DNA of 64,000 nucleotides from Flavobacterium sp. J49. GTDB taxonomy: Bacteria > Bacteroidota > Bacteroidia > Flavobacteriales > Flavobacteriaceae. Positions 43,451 through 53,000 of the stretch are shown here, in pieces (position 1 is the stretch's first letter; each line of letters begins with the position of its first letter). The DNA lies in NCBI RefSeq assembly GCF_011742145.1, contig NZ_JAAQQU010000105.1, positions 585,592-649,591 on the forward strand. The letters are read 5' to 3'. The position numbers and the translations under genes were made by a program. Under the pieces are notes generated by a model. The model ran no database searches. It was not told the origin of the DNA and saw nothing but the letters and a program-made list of their open reading frames with translations.

Positions 43451-44065
43451 TTCTTCCTCTATTTCGAAGAAAGTCGGTTCAATCATGACTTTATCCGCCA
43501 GTACTTCTACCCTTTCTGTGATTTGGGAGCAAAAGAACAACCGTTGGGTTTTCTCGATGCTGTTGGACAATCTCAAAACGACGGCATCCATTCGGTTTCT
43601 GAACAAAACCTCAGCATCATCAACTACAAACATTTTGATGGTGTTGATATTAAATCCGGCCGAAGAAAACATCGCATTAATTTTATTGGGCGTTCCGATA
43701 AGAATGTCTAAGCCCATAGATATGACATTTTTATCATAATCGATATCGCCTTTGTCATGTACGCCAAGAATACTCAAATCGTGGTAAGTGCCGTATTTGA
43801 GAAACATTTCTTCCATTTCCAAAACGCGTTCTTTGTTTTCTACCAAAATCAAAACTCGGGTACTTTCTCCGATGGATTTTTCCATGCGCTGAATGACATT
43901 CAAAACAATAGTTGTAGTTTTTCCGGTTCCTGGCGGCGATTGAATCACGGCATCGGCACCGCTTTTGATGGTGGAAAAAGTTTCCTGCTGCATCTCATTA
44001 GCTTCGGTCAAACCGTGTTCGATGAGTGCTTGTTGGAGTTGTGGGTGTATTTTTTTTAGGTTCAT
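43445..44065 (-). CDS. Single-domain DEAD-box-like helicase protein
   Basis: A 206-residue protein with only the first RecA lobe of a DEAD-box helicase. The Q-motif region is NEMQQETFSTI; Walker A is QSPPGTGKTT (about 42-51); motif Ib GTPNKI; motif II is VDDAE (149-152) instead of DEAD; and motif III SAT is replaced by CSQ. No second lobe exists, and the next gene begins at once, so this is not a frameshifted helicase. It may bind ATP or RNA without unwinding. I do not know its role. Confidence 0.82.
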   Translation of the reverse strand: MNLKKIHPQLQQALIEHGLTEANEMQQETFSTIKSGADAVIQSPPGTGKTTTIVLNVIQRMEKSIGESTRVLILVENKERVLEMEEMFLKYGTYHDLSILGVHDKGDIDYDKNVISMGLDILIGTPNKINAMFSSAGFNINTIKMFVVDDAEVLFRNRMDAVVLRLSNSIEKTQRLFFCSQITERVEVLADKVMIEPTFFEIEEED

Positions 44066-44070
44066 TTTTT

Positions 44071-44131
44071 AAGGGATAAGTTAAAAGGGATAAGGGATTA
44101 GACTTTTGCCTTATCCCTATTCCCTTATCTC
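44071..44131. repeat. Repeat/hairpin upstream of helicase-like gene
   Basis: AAGGGATAAG occurs twice (44071-44080 and 44085-44094), and AGGGATAAGG pairs perfectly over 10 bp with CCTTATCCCT (44109-44118). It lies directly upstream of the ATG on the minus strand. It could be a leader hairpin or the terminator of the NtrC-type gene. Confidence 0.65.
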
Positions 44132-44132
44132 T

Positions 44133-45296
44133 TTATTTGCTGGCAAACAGTTTCACATCGGTTTCAGAAATTTCATTTCCGCCCAAAATAATCAGACGTT
44201 CGACTACGTTTCTTAGTTCACGAATATTTCCGGTCCAGTCGTATTCTTGCAATAATTTGACCGCGTCTTTGGAGAAAGATTTTGGCGCATTACCTTGTTC
44301 TTCGGCAATTTTCACGGCAAAATGTTCTATCAATAACGGGATGTCATCACGTCTTTCGTTTAGCGAAGGTACTTTGATTAAAATGACCGCCAAACGATGG
44401 TATAAATCTTCACGGAAACGACCTTCTGCGATTTCTTTTTTCAAATCTTTGTTGGTTGCCGCTACCACACGTACATTGATTTTAATGTCTTTGTCGGCGC
44501 CGACTCTTTGAATCAAACTTTCTTGTAGCGCACGCAATACTTTGGCTTGTGCAGACAAACTCATGTCCCCGATTTCATCCAAGAAAATCGTTCCACCATC
44601 GGCCGCTTCGAATTTTCCGGCGCGGTCTTTTACCGCTGAAGTAAATGCTCCTTTGACGTGACCAAACAATTCACTTTCAATTAATTCAGATGGAATGGCA
44701 GCACAGTTGACTTCAATCATCGGGGCATTAGCTCTTTCGCTTTTTTCGTGCAATTGATGGGCCACCAATTCTTTTCCGGTGCCGTTTGGTCCGGTGATTA
44801 AAACTCTGGCATCCGTTTGAGCGACTTTGTCAACCATTTGTTTGATTTGGTTGATAGGTTCGCTTTCGCCAATGATTTCATAGTTTTTGGAAACTTTTTT
44901 CTTTAGGATTTTATTTTCTACGACCAGTTGCTTTTTGTCTAAAGCATTGCGAACGGTATTCAGTAATCGATTCAAATCCGGTGGTTTGGAAATGTAATCA
45001 AAAGCGCCCAGACGCATCGTGTTTACAGCTGTTTCTAAATCGCCGTGACCTGAAATCATGACCATCGGGATTTCGGGTTTGATTTTTTTTACGGCTTCGA
45101 GTAGTTCTTCACCGCTCATTTTAGGCATTTTGATGTCGCACAACACCAAGTCGTAATCCTCATTTTTAATTTTTTCAAAACCTTGTTTTCCGTCTTCGGC
45201 TTCTTCGACGGTATAAGTATCGCTTTCTTCAGATAGTATTTTGATCAATACTCTTCTGATGGTAGCTTCGTCTTCGATGATTAATATTTTGGGCAT
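44133..45296 (-). CDS. NtrC-type sigma-54 regulator lacking a DNA-binding domain
   Basis: A 387-residue protein: receiver domain at residues 1-120 (EDE 8-10, phosphoacceptor Asp54 in LVLCDIKMPKMSG), and AAA+ sigma-54 interaction domain at about 140-375 (Walker A GPNGTGKE 169-176, FLDEIGDM, NIRELRNVVERL). It ends at ISETDVKLFASK, right after the AAA domain, so the Fis-type HTH is missing. The loop that contacts sigma-54 is GAFTSA (216-221) where GAFTGA is usual. It may act from solution or through a partner. No kinase is adjacent. Confidence 0.9.
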   Translation of the reverse strand: MPKILIIEDEATIRRVLIKILSEESDTYTVEEAEDGKQGFEKIKNEDYDLVLCDIKMPKMSGEELLEAVKKIKPEIPMVMISGHGDLETAVNTMRLGAFDYISKPPDLNRLLNTVRNALDKKQLVVENKILKKKVSKNYEIIGESEPINQIKQMVDKVAQTDARVLITGPNGTGKELVAHQLHEKSERANAPMIEVNCAAIPSELIESELFGHVKGAFTSAVKDRAGKFEAADGGTIFLDEIGDMSLSAQAKVLRALQESLIQRVGADKDIKINVRVVAATNKDLKKEIAEGRFREDLYHRLAVILIKVPSLNERRDDIPLLIEHFAVKIAEEQGNAPKSFSKDAVKLLQEYDWTGNIRELRNVVERLIILGGNEISETDVKLFASK

Positions 45297-45308
45297 ATTT
45301 TAGTTGCT

Positions 45309-45340
45309 TCGGTTATTTGGTTATTCGTTTATTTGGGCAA
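45309..45340. repeat. Period-8 microrepeat upstream of the NtrC-type gene
   Basis: Units TCGGTTAT, TTGGTTAT, TCGTTTAT, TTGGGCAA, 12 bases from the ATG. Confidence 0.75.
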
Positions 45341-45354
45341 TTCATGGTTGCCTT

Positions 45355-45484
45355 TTTAGCCCTGATTGAAGTGAAAATCCTTTTTTGTTTTGCCTTGGGT
45401 TTAACCCGAGGTGAGGCAAAAAAGATTGCAACGGAAAGCAGGAATAGGGTTTATTCTTGGCCCAAGCCGCTCGCTCCGAATCAG
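45355..45484 (+). repeat. Dispersed structured element, copy C
   Basis: Block 1 TTTAGCCCTGATTGAAGTG, AAATCC, then a long hairpin (TTTTGCCT ... AGGCAAAA with inner GGGTT-TAACCC), then block 2 GATTGCAACGGAAAGCAGGA and the tail GGCCCAAGCCGCTCGCTCC. The closing bases AGCCCT can pair with AGGGTT after block 2. It lies between divergent genes. Confidence 0.8.
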
Positions 45485-45529
45485 TTTTGACAAAAGTAGT
45501 ATAAAATCACATTAACCGACTTAATTTTG

Positions 45530-45558
45530 TTGCATCAAAAATAGATTTAATACTTTTA
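45530..45558 (+). promoter_or_regulatory. Promoter of panB
   Basis: TTG (45530-45532), 18-base spacer, TACTTTTA (45551-45558), 20 bases before the panB ATG. Confidence 0.6.
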
Positions 45559-45578
45559 CAGCTCCAAAACGAATCACT

Positions 45579-46397
45579 ATGTCTACAGCAAAAAAAGATT
45601 ACAAAAGAATTACGACCAAGTCACTTTTTGACATGAAAGCCAACGGCGAGAAAATATCGATGCTGACCGCTTATGATTATACTATGGCGAAGATTGTTGA
45701 TACAGCTGGTGTTGACGTAATTTTGGTAGGCGATTCTGCCAGTAATGTGATGGCCGGTCACGAAACGACTTTGCCGATTACTTTGGACCAAATGATTTAC
45801 CACGCTTCCTCTGTTGTAAGAGCGATTGATAGGGCTTTGGTGGTAGTTGATTTGCCATTCGGAAGTTACCAATCGGACCCAAAAGAAGCCTTACGTTCTG
45901 CCATTAGAATCATGAAAGAAAGTGGCGGTCATGCCGTAAAACTGGAAGGTGGAAGCGAAATCAAGGAAAGCATCAAACGCATTTTGAATGCCGGAATTCC
46001 GGTGATGGGACACTTGGGACTAACGCCTCAATCGATTTACAAATTCGGGACTTACACGGTTCGTGCCAAAGAAGAAGCCGAAGCGGAACAATTAATTGAA
46101 GATGCCAAATTGTTAGAAAAACTAGGCTGTTTCGCTTTGGTGTTGGAAAAAATTCCGGCGTCATTGGCGGAGAAAGTAGCCAAAACGATTTCGATTCCGG
46201 TAATCGGAATTGGAGCCGGCGGTGGCGTTGACGGACAGGTTTTGGTGATTCACGACATGCTTGGGATGAACAATGAATTCAGTCCGAGATTTCTAAGACG
46301 CTATATGAATTTGTATGAAGGTATGACTACAGCTATTGGACAATATGTAAGTGATGTGAAATCACAGGATTTCCCAAATAAATCAGAGCAATACTAA
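45579..46397 (+). CDS. panB: 3-methyl-2-oxobutanoate hydroxymethyltransferase
   Basis: A 272-residue PanB, first step of pantothenate synthesis (ketopantoate formation). Motifs: [42 protein letters not shown] (magnesium site DS), DLPFGSYQ, and [19 protein letters not shown] near the end. Length is normal. It is followed 10 bases later by a pseudouridine synthase on the same strand. It has its own promoter. Confidence 0.97.
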   Translation: MSTAKKDYKRITTKSLFDMKANGEKISMLTAYDYTMAKIVDTAGVDVILVGDSASNVMAGHETTLPITLDQMIYHASSVVRAIDRALVVVDLPFGSYQSDPKEALRSAIRIMKESGGHAVKLEGGSEIKESIKRILNAGIPVMGHLGLTPQSIYKFGTYTVRAKEEAEAEQLIEDAKLLEKLGCFALVLEKIPASLAEKVAKTISIPVIGIGAGGGVDGQVLVIHDMLGMNNEFSPRFLRRYMNLYEGMTTAIGQYVSDVKSQDFPNKSEQY

Positions 46398-46407
46398 TTA
46401 GACTTTT

Positions 46408-47100
46408 ATGTCTAAAGAAATTTCTACAAAACATAATCTACAGGTTCTTCACGAAGACAACCACATCATCGTGGTGAACAAACGTGTTGGCGATATTGTA
46501 CAAGGAGACAAAACCGGAGACAAACCGCTATCTGAAGTTGTAAAAGAATACCTCAAAGAAAAGTACAACAAACCCGGAGAAGTCTTTCTGGGCGTGGTTC
46601 ATAGATTAGACAGACCAACCACCGGAATTGTAGTTTTTGCCAGAACCAGTAAGGCTTTGACTCGGCTGAACGAGCTTTTTAGCAAGCGAGAAACACAGAA
46701 AACGTATTGGGCTGTAGTGAAAAACAAACCACCGAAAACGGAAGAGAATCTTGTTCATTTTTTAAAAAGAAACGAAAAAAACAATACCTCCAAAGCACAT
46801 CTCAAAGAAGTTCCGGAAAGCAAAAAAGCCAGTTTAGATTATAAAATCATCAAAGAACTCAACAATTATTTTGCATTAGAAATCCATCTTCACACCGGAA
46901 GACATCACCAAATCAGAGCACAATTGTCGGCGATTGGTTGCCCGATAAAAGGCGATTTGAAATATGGGTTTGACCGCAGCAATCCTGATGGCGGTATCCA
47001 TCTTCATGCCCGAAAATTGGTTTTCACACATCCGGTGACCAAAGAAACTCTTGAAATTATGGCGCCCACACCAAATGATGTTATTTGGAACGCTTTGTAA
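46408..47100 (+). CDS. RluA-family pseudouridine synthase
   Basis: A 230-residue pseudouridine synthase. The catalytic motif is HRLDRPTTGIVVFA with Asp68. LHTGRHHQIRAQLSAIGCPI and HLHARKLVFTHP are also present. No N-terminal S4 domain. It resembles the compact RluA/TruC-like group; the target RNA site is not predictable. Cotranscribed with panB. Confidence 0.92.
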   Translation: MSKEISTKHNLQVLHEDNHIIVVNKRVGDIVQGDKTGDKPLSEVVKEYLKEKYNKPGEVFLGVVHRLDRPTTGIVVFARTSKALTRLNELFSKRETQKTYWAVVKNKPPKTEENLVHFLKRNEKNNTSKAHLKEVPESKKASLDYKIIKELNNYFALEIHLHTGRHHQIRAQLSAIGCPIKGDLKYGFDRSNPDGGIHLHARKLVFTHPVTKETLEIMAPTPNDVIWNAL

Positions 47101-47181
47101 ACTAAAATGACTATTTTTACGTTTATACTTTAATTAGGGTTTTTAAAAACCCAACTGTTGTAAACCTAAATCAATCTTACC

Positions 47182-48516
47182 ATGAAGAAAATCATTTTAA
47201 CTGCAAGTCTATTAATCGGACTCAACGCTTTTGCCCAAGACCACTTTTCGGGTATCAGTACTTCTAATCGAGTGGGAATATTGAATGCCAATGTCAATCC
47301 GGCTGAATTGGCCAATTTGTCTAAAAAATTTGAGGTTAATATTTACGGACTAAGTTTTAATGTGGCCAATAACAAAATTGCTTTTAGTGATATTTCGTCT
47401 GATGCCGACTTTGAAACTTTAATCTTTCAAGGCTCTAGTCCGGTAAACGCTCGCATTGATGCGGAAATTATGGGACCCGGTGTTGCGATGCGTTGGAAAA
47501 AATGGGGTTTTGCCATTACCACTAAAGCCTATGCTAAGTTTGATATGATTGATATTGACCCGACTATTGGAAATGCCATTACCAATGACAATATCATCTT
47601 GAACACAACTCTTTTGAATAACCCTAACAATCAAAGATTGAGTGGCACTTCTTATGGTGAAGTGGGCTTGTCGGCAGCGAGAACCTTTTTTGAAAATGAC
47701 AACCACAAGTTCAGCGCGGGTGTTACTTTGAAAATATTATTTCCCGGCTCGTATTCTAACTTTGGTTTAAGCAATTTAAATGGAGAAATTAATGAAACCC
47801 TAACTGGAGCATTCTTACATACCAATTCACCGGCTAATTTAAATATCGCATATTCCGGGAATCTGGCGGATAGTTTTACCAATTTTGACGATTACAGCAA
47901 ATCCATCTTTGGCGGATTGAACGGTTTTGCCGGTGATATCGGTTTTAACTACCAATGGAAAAAAGGCAAAGACTACAAACTGAATGCCGGTTTGGCCATC
48001 AGAAACATTGGTACCATGACTTTTAAAGATGATAACAATGCCTCTACTAATTATGTTTTGAATATTCCTCAATCTGACCCATTAGATTTAAGTTTGTTTG
48101 ATGATGTTGAAAATTTAGGCGATGTAGAAACCATTCTAAGAGAAAATGGTTATTTAACAGAGATGCCACAAGAAAACGATTTTAAAGTCAAATTACCCAC
48201 AGTGCTTTCAACTTATGTCGATTTCAAATTGGTTTCAAAATTTTATGTAACTGCTTATTTACAACAAAAAGTCAATGAAGATTCCGACAATGACCAAATC
48301 ACGGTGCCAAATATTTTCAGCATTACCCCAAGAGTAAACTTAGGTTTTTTTGAGACTTATGTGCCGGTAACTTTCAATGAGATTTCAGGTACTAACGTTG
48401 GTTTAGGATTCCGATTAGGCGGTTTTTATCTAGGAACCAGTTCTTTGGTAACTGCTTTGGTTAGCGACAGCAAACAAGGCGATATTTACACCGGATTCCG
48501 TTGGGCATTTCTATAA
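47182..48516 (+). CDS. DUF5723 family outer-membrane protein
   Basis: A 444-residue secreted protein. Signal peptide MKKIILTASLLIGLNAFAQD, cleavage after FAQ. The rest is strand-rich with many aromatic and glycine residues (GISTSNRVGILNANVNPAEL, LGFRLGGFYLGTSSLVT) and ends FRWAFL, consistent with an outer-membrane barrel. Match to DUF5723 by memory. Function unknown. Confidence 0.8.
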   Translation: MKKIILTASLLIGLNAFAQDHFSGISTSNRVGILNANVNPAELANLSKKFEVNIYGLSFNVANNKIAFSDISSDADFETLIFQGSSPVNARIDAEIMGPGVAMRWKKWGFAITTKAYAKFDMIDIDPTIGNAITNDNIILNTTLLNNPNNQRLSGTSYGEVGLSAARTFFENDNHKFSAGVTLKILFPGSYSNFGLSNLNGEINETLTGAFLHTNSPANLNIAYSGNLADSFTNFDDYSKSIFGGLNGFAGDIGFNYQWKKGKDYKLNAGLAIRNIGTMTFKDDNNASTNYVLNIPQSDPLDLSLFDDVENLGDVETILRENGYLTEMPQENDFKVKLPTVLSTYVDFKLVSKFYVTAYLQQKVNEDSDNDQITVPNIFSITPRVNLGFFETYVPVTFNEISGTNVGLGFRLGGFYLGTSSLVTALVSDSKQGDIYTGFRWAFL

Positions 48517-48523
48517 TAAAAAA

Positions 48524-48554
48524 TTGAATTTGTCTTTTAAAAATCCTATATTAG
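48524..48554 (+). promoter_or_regulatory. Probable promoter of the aldehyde dehydrogenase gene
   Basis: TTG (48524-48526), 20-base spacer, TATATTAG (48547-48554), 20 bases before the ATG. Confidence 0.5.
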
Positions 48555-48574
48555 CCTAGCTAATTAAACCCATC

Positions 48575-49906
48575 ATGATTTTTAAAACGGACCTCAATTA
48601 CAGAAAACAATCGTTACTGAAATTACTGGTAACTGTTCAAGAACATGAAGCCGAAATCATCAAGGCATTGTATGATGATTTCAAAAAACCGGCTTTTGAG
48701 GCAGTATTTACGGAGACTGAGTATATCGTTACCGAATTAAAACAAACGATTAAAAACATCAATAAGTGGGCAAAACCTAAATGGGTTTTGCCTTCTCTTT
48801 TGAATTTCCCCTCTACTGATTATCTCTACCAAGAACCTTTTGGAAAGGTTTTGATCATCGCCCCTTGGAATTATCCTTACCAATTGGTTTTTTCTCCTTT
48901 GATTGCAGCGGTTGCCGCCGGAAATCAAGTGGTGGTCAAACCTTCTGAACTGACACCAAATACTTCAAAAGTCATCGCTAAAATCATCCATAAAACCTTT
49001 GAGGAAAATCATGTAAAATGTGTTGAAGGCGGAACAGAAATCGCTCAGACATTATTGGCACAACGCTGGGATTATATTTTCTTCACCGGTAGCGTAAATG
49101 TGGGTAAAATTGTGGCCAAAGCTGCTGCGGAAAACTTAACGCCGGTTACTTTGGAATTGGGCGGAAAAAACCCTTGTATTATTGATGAAACGGCCAATCT
49201 GAAATTGGCTGCCAAGCGAATCGTTTGGGGTAAATTCCTCAATGCAGGACAAACCTGTATTGCACCCGATTATTTGTTGGTTCACCAAAACATCAAACCG
49301 AGGCTCATCGATTTACTAAAAGAAGAAATCATTGTGGCTTATGGAGAAAACGCTCAGATTTCACCGGATTATCCTCGCATCATCAATGAAAAAAATTGGA
49401 AACGACAATTGGCTCTTTTAGAAAACCAAACCATTCTTTTGGGCGGACAATCAACTGCTGAAGATTTTTACCTCTCGCCTACTTTATTGGATGAACCTTC
49501 CATGGATAGTTTGGTGATGAAGGAAGAAATTTTTGGTCCAGTTTTACCAATCTTGTGTTATGAAACGGAAGCCGATTTGGAAAGAATTATCTCCTGTTAT
49601 GAAAAACCACTGTCGCTATACATATTTACTGAAAATAATGGTTTTGCCAAAAAAATAATAACAAAATATGCTTTCGGCGGAGGATGTGTCAATGATACGC
49701 TAATTCATTTTGCCAACAAGCGTTTGCCCTTTGGCGGCGTCGGACACAGCGGTATTGGTGCCTATCACGGCAAACGAAGTTTTGACCTTTTTTCACACCA
49801 AAAAGCGGTGGTTAAAAAAGCCAATTGGCTAGATATCCCAACGAGATATGCACCTTATCAGGGCAAATTAAATTCTATCAAAAAATTATTAAATTGGTTT
49901 TCTTGA
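48575..49906 (+). CDS. Aldehyde dehydrogenase, class 3 type
   Basis: A 443-residue NAD(P)-dependent aldehyde dehydrogenase. Catalytic Cys228 in AGQTCIAPD, the glutamate in TLELGGKNP, and the cofactor loop FFTGSVNVGKIVAKAA. The C-terminal LPFGGVGHSGIGAYHGKRSF is typical for class 3 ALDHs that act on medium and long-chain fatty aldehydes. There is no evident membrane tail. It stands alone with its own promoter. Confidence 0.93.
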   Translation: MIFKTDLNYRKQSLLKLLVTVQEHEAEIIKALYDDFKKPAFEAVFTETEYIVTELKQTIKNINKWAKPKWVLPSLLNFPSTDYLYQEPFGKVLIIAPWNYPYQLVFSPLIAAVAAGNQVVVKPSELTPNTSKVIAKIIHKTFEENHVKCVEGGTEIAQTLLAQRWDYIFFTGSVNVGKIVAKAAAENLTPVTLELGGKNPCIIDETANLKLAAKRIVWGKFLNAGQTCIAPDYLLVHQNIKPRLIDLLKEEIIVAYGENAQISPDYPRIINEKNWKRQLALLENQTILLGGQSTAEDFYLSPTLLDEPSMDSLVMKEEIFGPVLPILCYETEADLERIISCYEKPLSLYIFTENNGFAKKIITKYAFGGGCVNDTLIHFANKRLPFGGVGHSGIGAYHGKRSFDLFSHQKAVVKKANWLDIPTRYAPYQGKLNSIKKLLNWFS

Positions 49907-50015
49907 TTATGGCTTTCAAATAGTGATGAGTAAATTATTTTTTATGTATATTGTAATGCGAAAGTGGTAATATTATAAATCAAAATCGTTTAATTGGTTA
50001 AATCTCTACAATACA

Positions 50016-53000
50016 TTGAATTATCTTTTTTCATTTGCCAATATCAATAGCTACGTAATAATCTGTTTATTATTGATTATTTCATTGTTGTTTTATATCG
50101 CTATTCATAAAACTTTACAGAAGAAATTAAATCTAAGCAATAAATACTCCGAATATGAACCCAAAGAAGAACAGTTCCGGATTTATTTGCTGTTTTTTGG
50201 TATCACTATTCCCTTAATTGAAACCATAGTAGATGTTTTCGAATTAAGGGCTACACAGCATGTTGGGGTAAATTTTACCGTCGGAGCGCTGATGCTACTG
50301 CTTTATTTCTTATGCAGTCGCTATGATTATTTTTATAAAAAAATCACGCTCATTTTTCCTTTAATCTATATCGGTTATTTTTGTTTTATTGGATACAATT
50401 TATTTTTTAATTCCTATGAAGTAATCTCCTATGCCAGTTTTATTGTGGCTTTTTTTCTTTCCTATTTTGTTCTAAAAAACATTCTTCATTATTGGATTTT
50501 TGTACTGTCGATTTTTGTTTTTTTTATCTTTAGTTACCAAACAGAGTTAATTGAGAGCAAGTTAACAATTTTATTGGTTTGTACCTTTCTTTCTACAGTG
50601 GCCATCCATATTTCAAGGCATTTGGCTCTATTGGAAACCAAAAATAAATTCCTCTTTTCAGACATCATTGTCAACAACGGAAATTCGTTAATCATAACCA
50701 CCAATACCAAAGGCGAAGTGTCATTTTGCAGCGAATCGATAGAAGCCATTTTAGGTTATAAAGTGGAAGAAGTGTTGGGAATGGGATTTTGGATTCTTAC
50801 TGAAGACCCTGAATTTATCGGAGAAGCTTATCATAACACTTTTGTAGATGATCGATCCTACATCAGAAAATTGAAATGCAAAAACGGTGATTACAAATAC
50901 ATTCAATGGAAAGACAAAAAATATTCTGATGATATCACTATTGGAATTGGCCAAGATGTAACTGAACAAGTAAAAATCAAAGACCAATACCGCAGCTTGA
51001 TTGAATCGGCTGCCGATTTGATTTATGAAATCGATTTAAAAGCAGTGGTCACCTATGTAAACCAATTCGCCGTAAAAACGCTTCACTATGAAAGAGAAGA
51101 TATTCTAGGCAAACATTTTTCCAATTTTGTCCGAGCGGATTATTTAGATTATGTGACCGATTTTTATAAAGAAATTCCCAAAGAAACACCCGAATACAAC
51201 GATTTGGTTTTTCCGTTGCTAAAAAAAGACGGCGAAACCATTTGGGTTTCTCAAAAAGTGACTTTAAAGAAAAATGATTTTGGCGAAGTCATTGGCTATT
51301 CGGCTATTGCCAGAGATATTACCTTGGTAAAAAATCTTGAAATCGAACATTACAACCGAAGCAAAAAAGTTAGAATTCACAATGAAACACTAAAGACTTT
51401 AACTTCTCAAAGTTATTCCAATAAAGATACTTTTAGCGGTATCCTCAAAAACATTCTCAAAGTAGCAGGTACTAATTGTAACATCGACAGGGTTGGCTAT
51501 TGGTCATACATTCCTGAAGGCCTGAAATGTGAAAACACCTACTACTTAAAAAGTGACCGGTTTGAAAAGAATTTTTTCTTAGGCAAAGAAAGTTACCCCA
51601 ACTACTTTAAGAATATAGAAACCGGTATGCAAATAGTGGCCTCGAATGTTTACAACAATAGTATCACGCAAGAGTTGTGTTATGATTACATTCCCAAAAA
51701 TGATATTATGTCATTGCTTGACACTCCGATTTTTATCAATGGCAAAATCATTGGAATATTGTGTTTTGAAAAAACCGAAACTCCTTTTGAGTGGGACAAC
51801 GAAGACATCAATTTTGCTCGCTCTATAGCCGATTTGATAGCGATTGCCATTGAGGCTCAATTACTATTGGAATCCGATAAAAAGTTATCGTACAAGAGTG
51901 AAATTTTGACCGTAATCAGTAAGAATATTGACAAATTCCTACTCAACAAAAATACTGACGACATTCTCAAAGGAATTGTAAATGAAATTGGCACAGTATT
52001 AAAAGTAGATCGAATTTCTTTCTTTGCCAAAAGTGAAAAAAACATTATTTATTATCAAAAACACCGATGGCTTGCTGCAGAAAAAGGATTTGCCCAACCC
52101 CAAGAAGCACTACAAAATATAACTCCGGAAATGCTTTCATTCGTGATGAAGCACATGGTAGAAAATTATTATTACGCGGCTGTAGTTCGTAAAATTAAAG
52201 ACGAAACTACGAGAAGTTTCTTGGAAACCTTTGAGATTAAATCGGTTTTGTTTTTGCCGATATTTGTCAAAAATGATTTGCATGGTTTCTTGGTTTTTGA
52301 CGATTCAACCCTTGAAAGAGAATGGTCTATTGATGAAATTACCATACTACAATCTTTAGCCAATAACATCTCTTCTGCTTTCGAAAGAAATATCAATGAA
52401 GCCATCATCAAAGAAAGTGAAGAAAAGTTCAGGCTTTTGGCCAATAATATTCCGGGAACAGTACACCTTTCGCGGTATGATGAAAAATGGTCTAAAATTT
52501 ACCTTAACGATCAAATCGAAAAACTAACCGGTTATCCCAAAGAAGAATTTCTGCAAAACAAAATTTTCTACATCGATTTGGTTCATCCTGATGACATAGC
52601 CATCGTAAGGGAAAAAGCCGACGACTTGTTTAAAAACAAACAAAAAATCCATTTAATCTATCGAATAATTAACAAGTTAGGACAATATATTTGGGTAGAA
52701 GAATTTGGTGAACCTATCTTAAAAGACCATCAAATTGTATACATCGTTGGAATTTTTATCGATATCACTTCTCGTATGGAAGCGGAAGAAGCCATCAAAG
52801 CCAAAAATTATGCGGAAGCCGCCAACAGAGCTAAGTCGGAGTTCTTGGCCAATATGAGTCACGAAATCCGAACGCCTTTAAACGGCATTATAGGTTTTAC
52901 CGAACTTTTGATGAATACCAATTTGGAAAATATCCAAAAAAAATACATGGATACTATCAACCAATCGGCCAATTCATTGATGGAAGTAATCAACAACATC

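Noticed and set aside
43445..44065. Helicase gene broken by a frameshift
   Set aside because: The downstream sequence encodes DUF2007 and a membrane protein, with no trace of a second RecA lobe.
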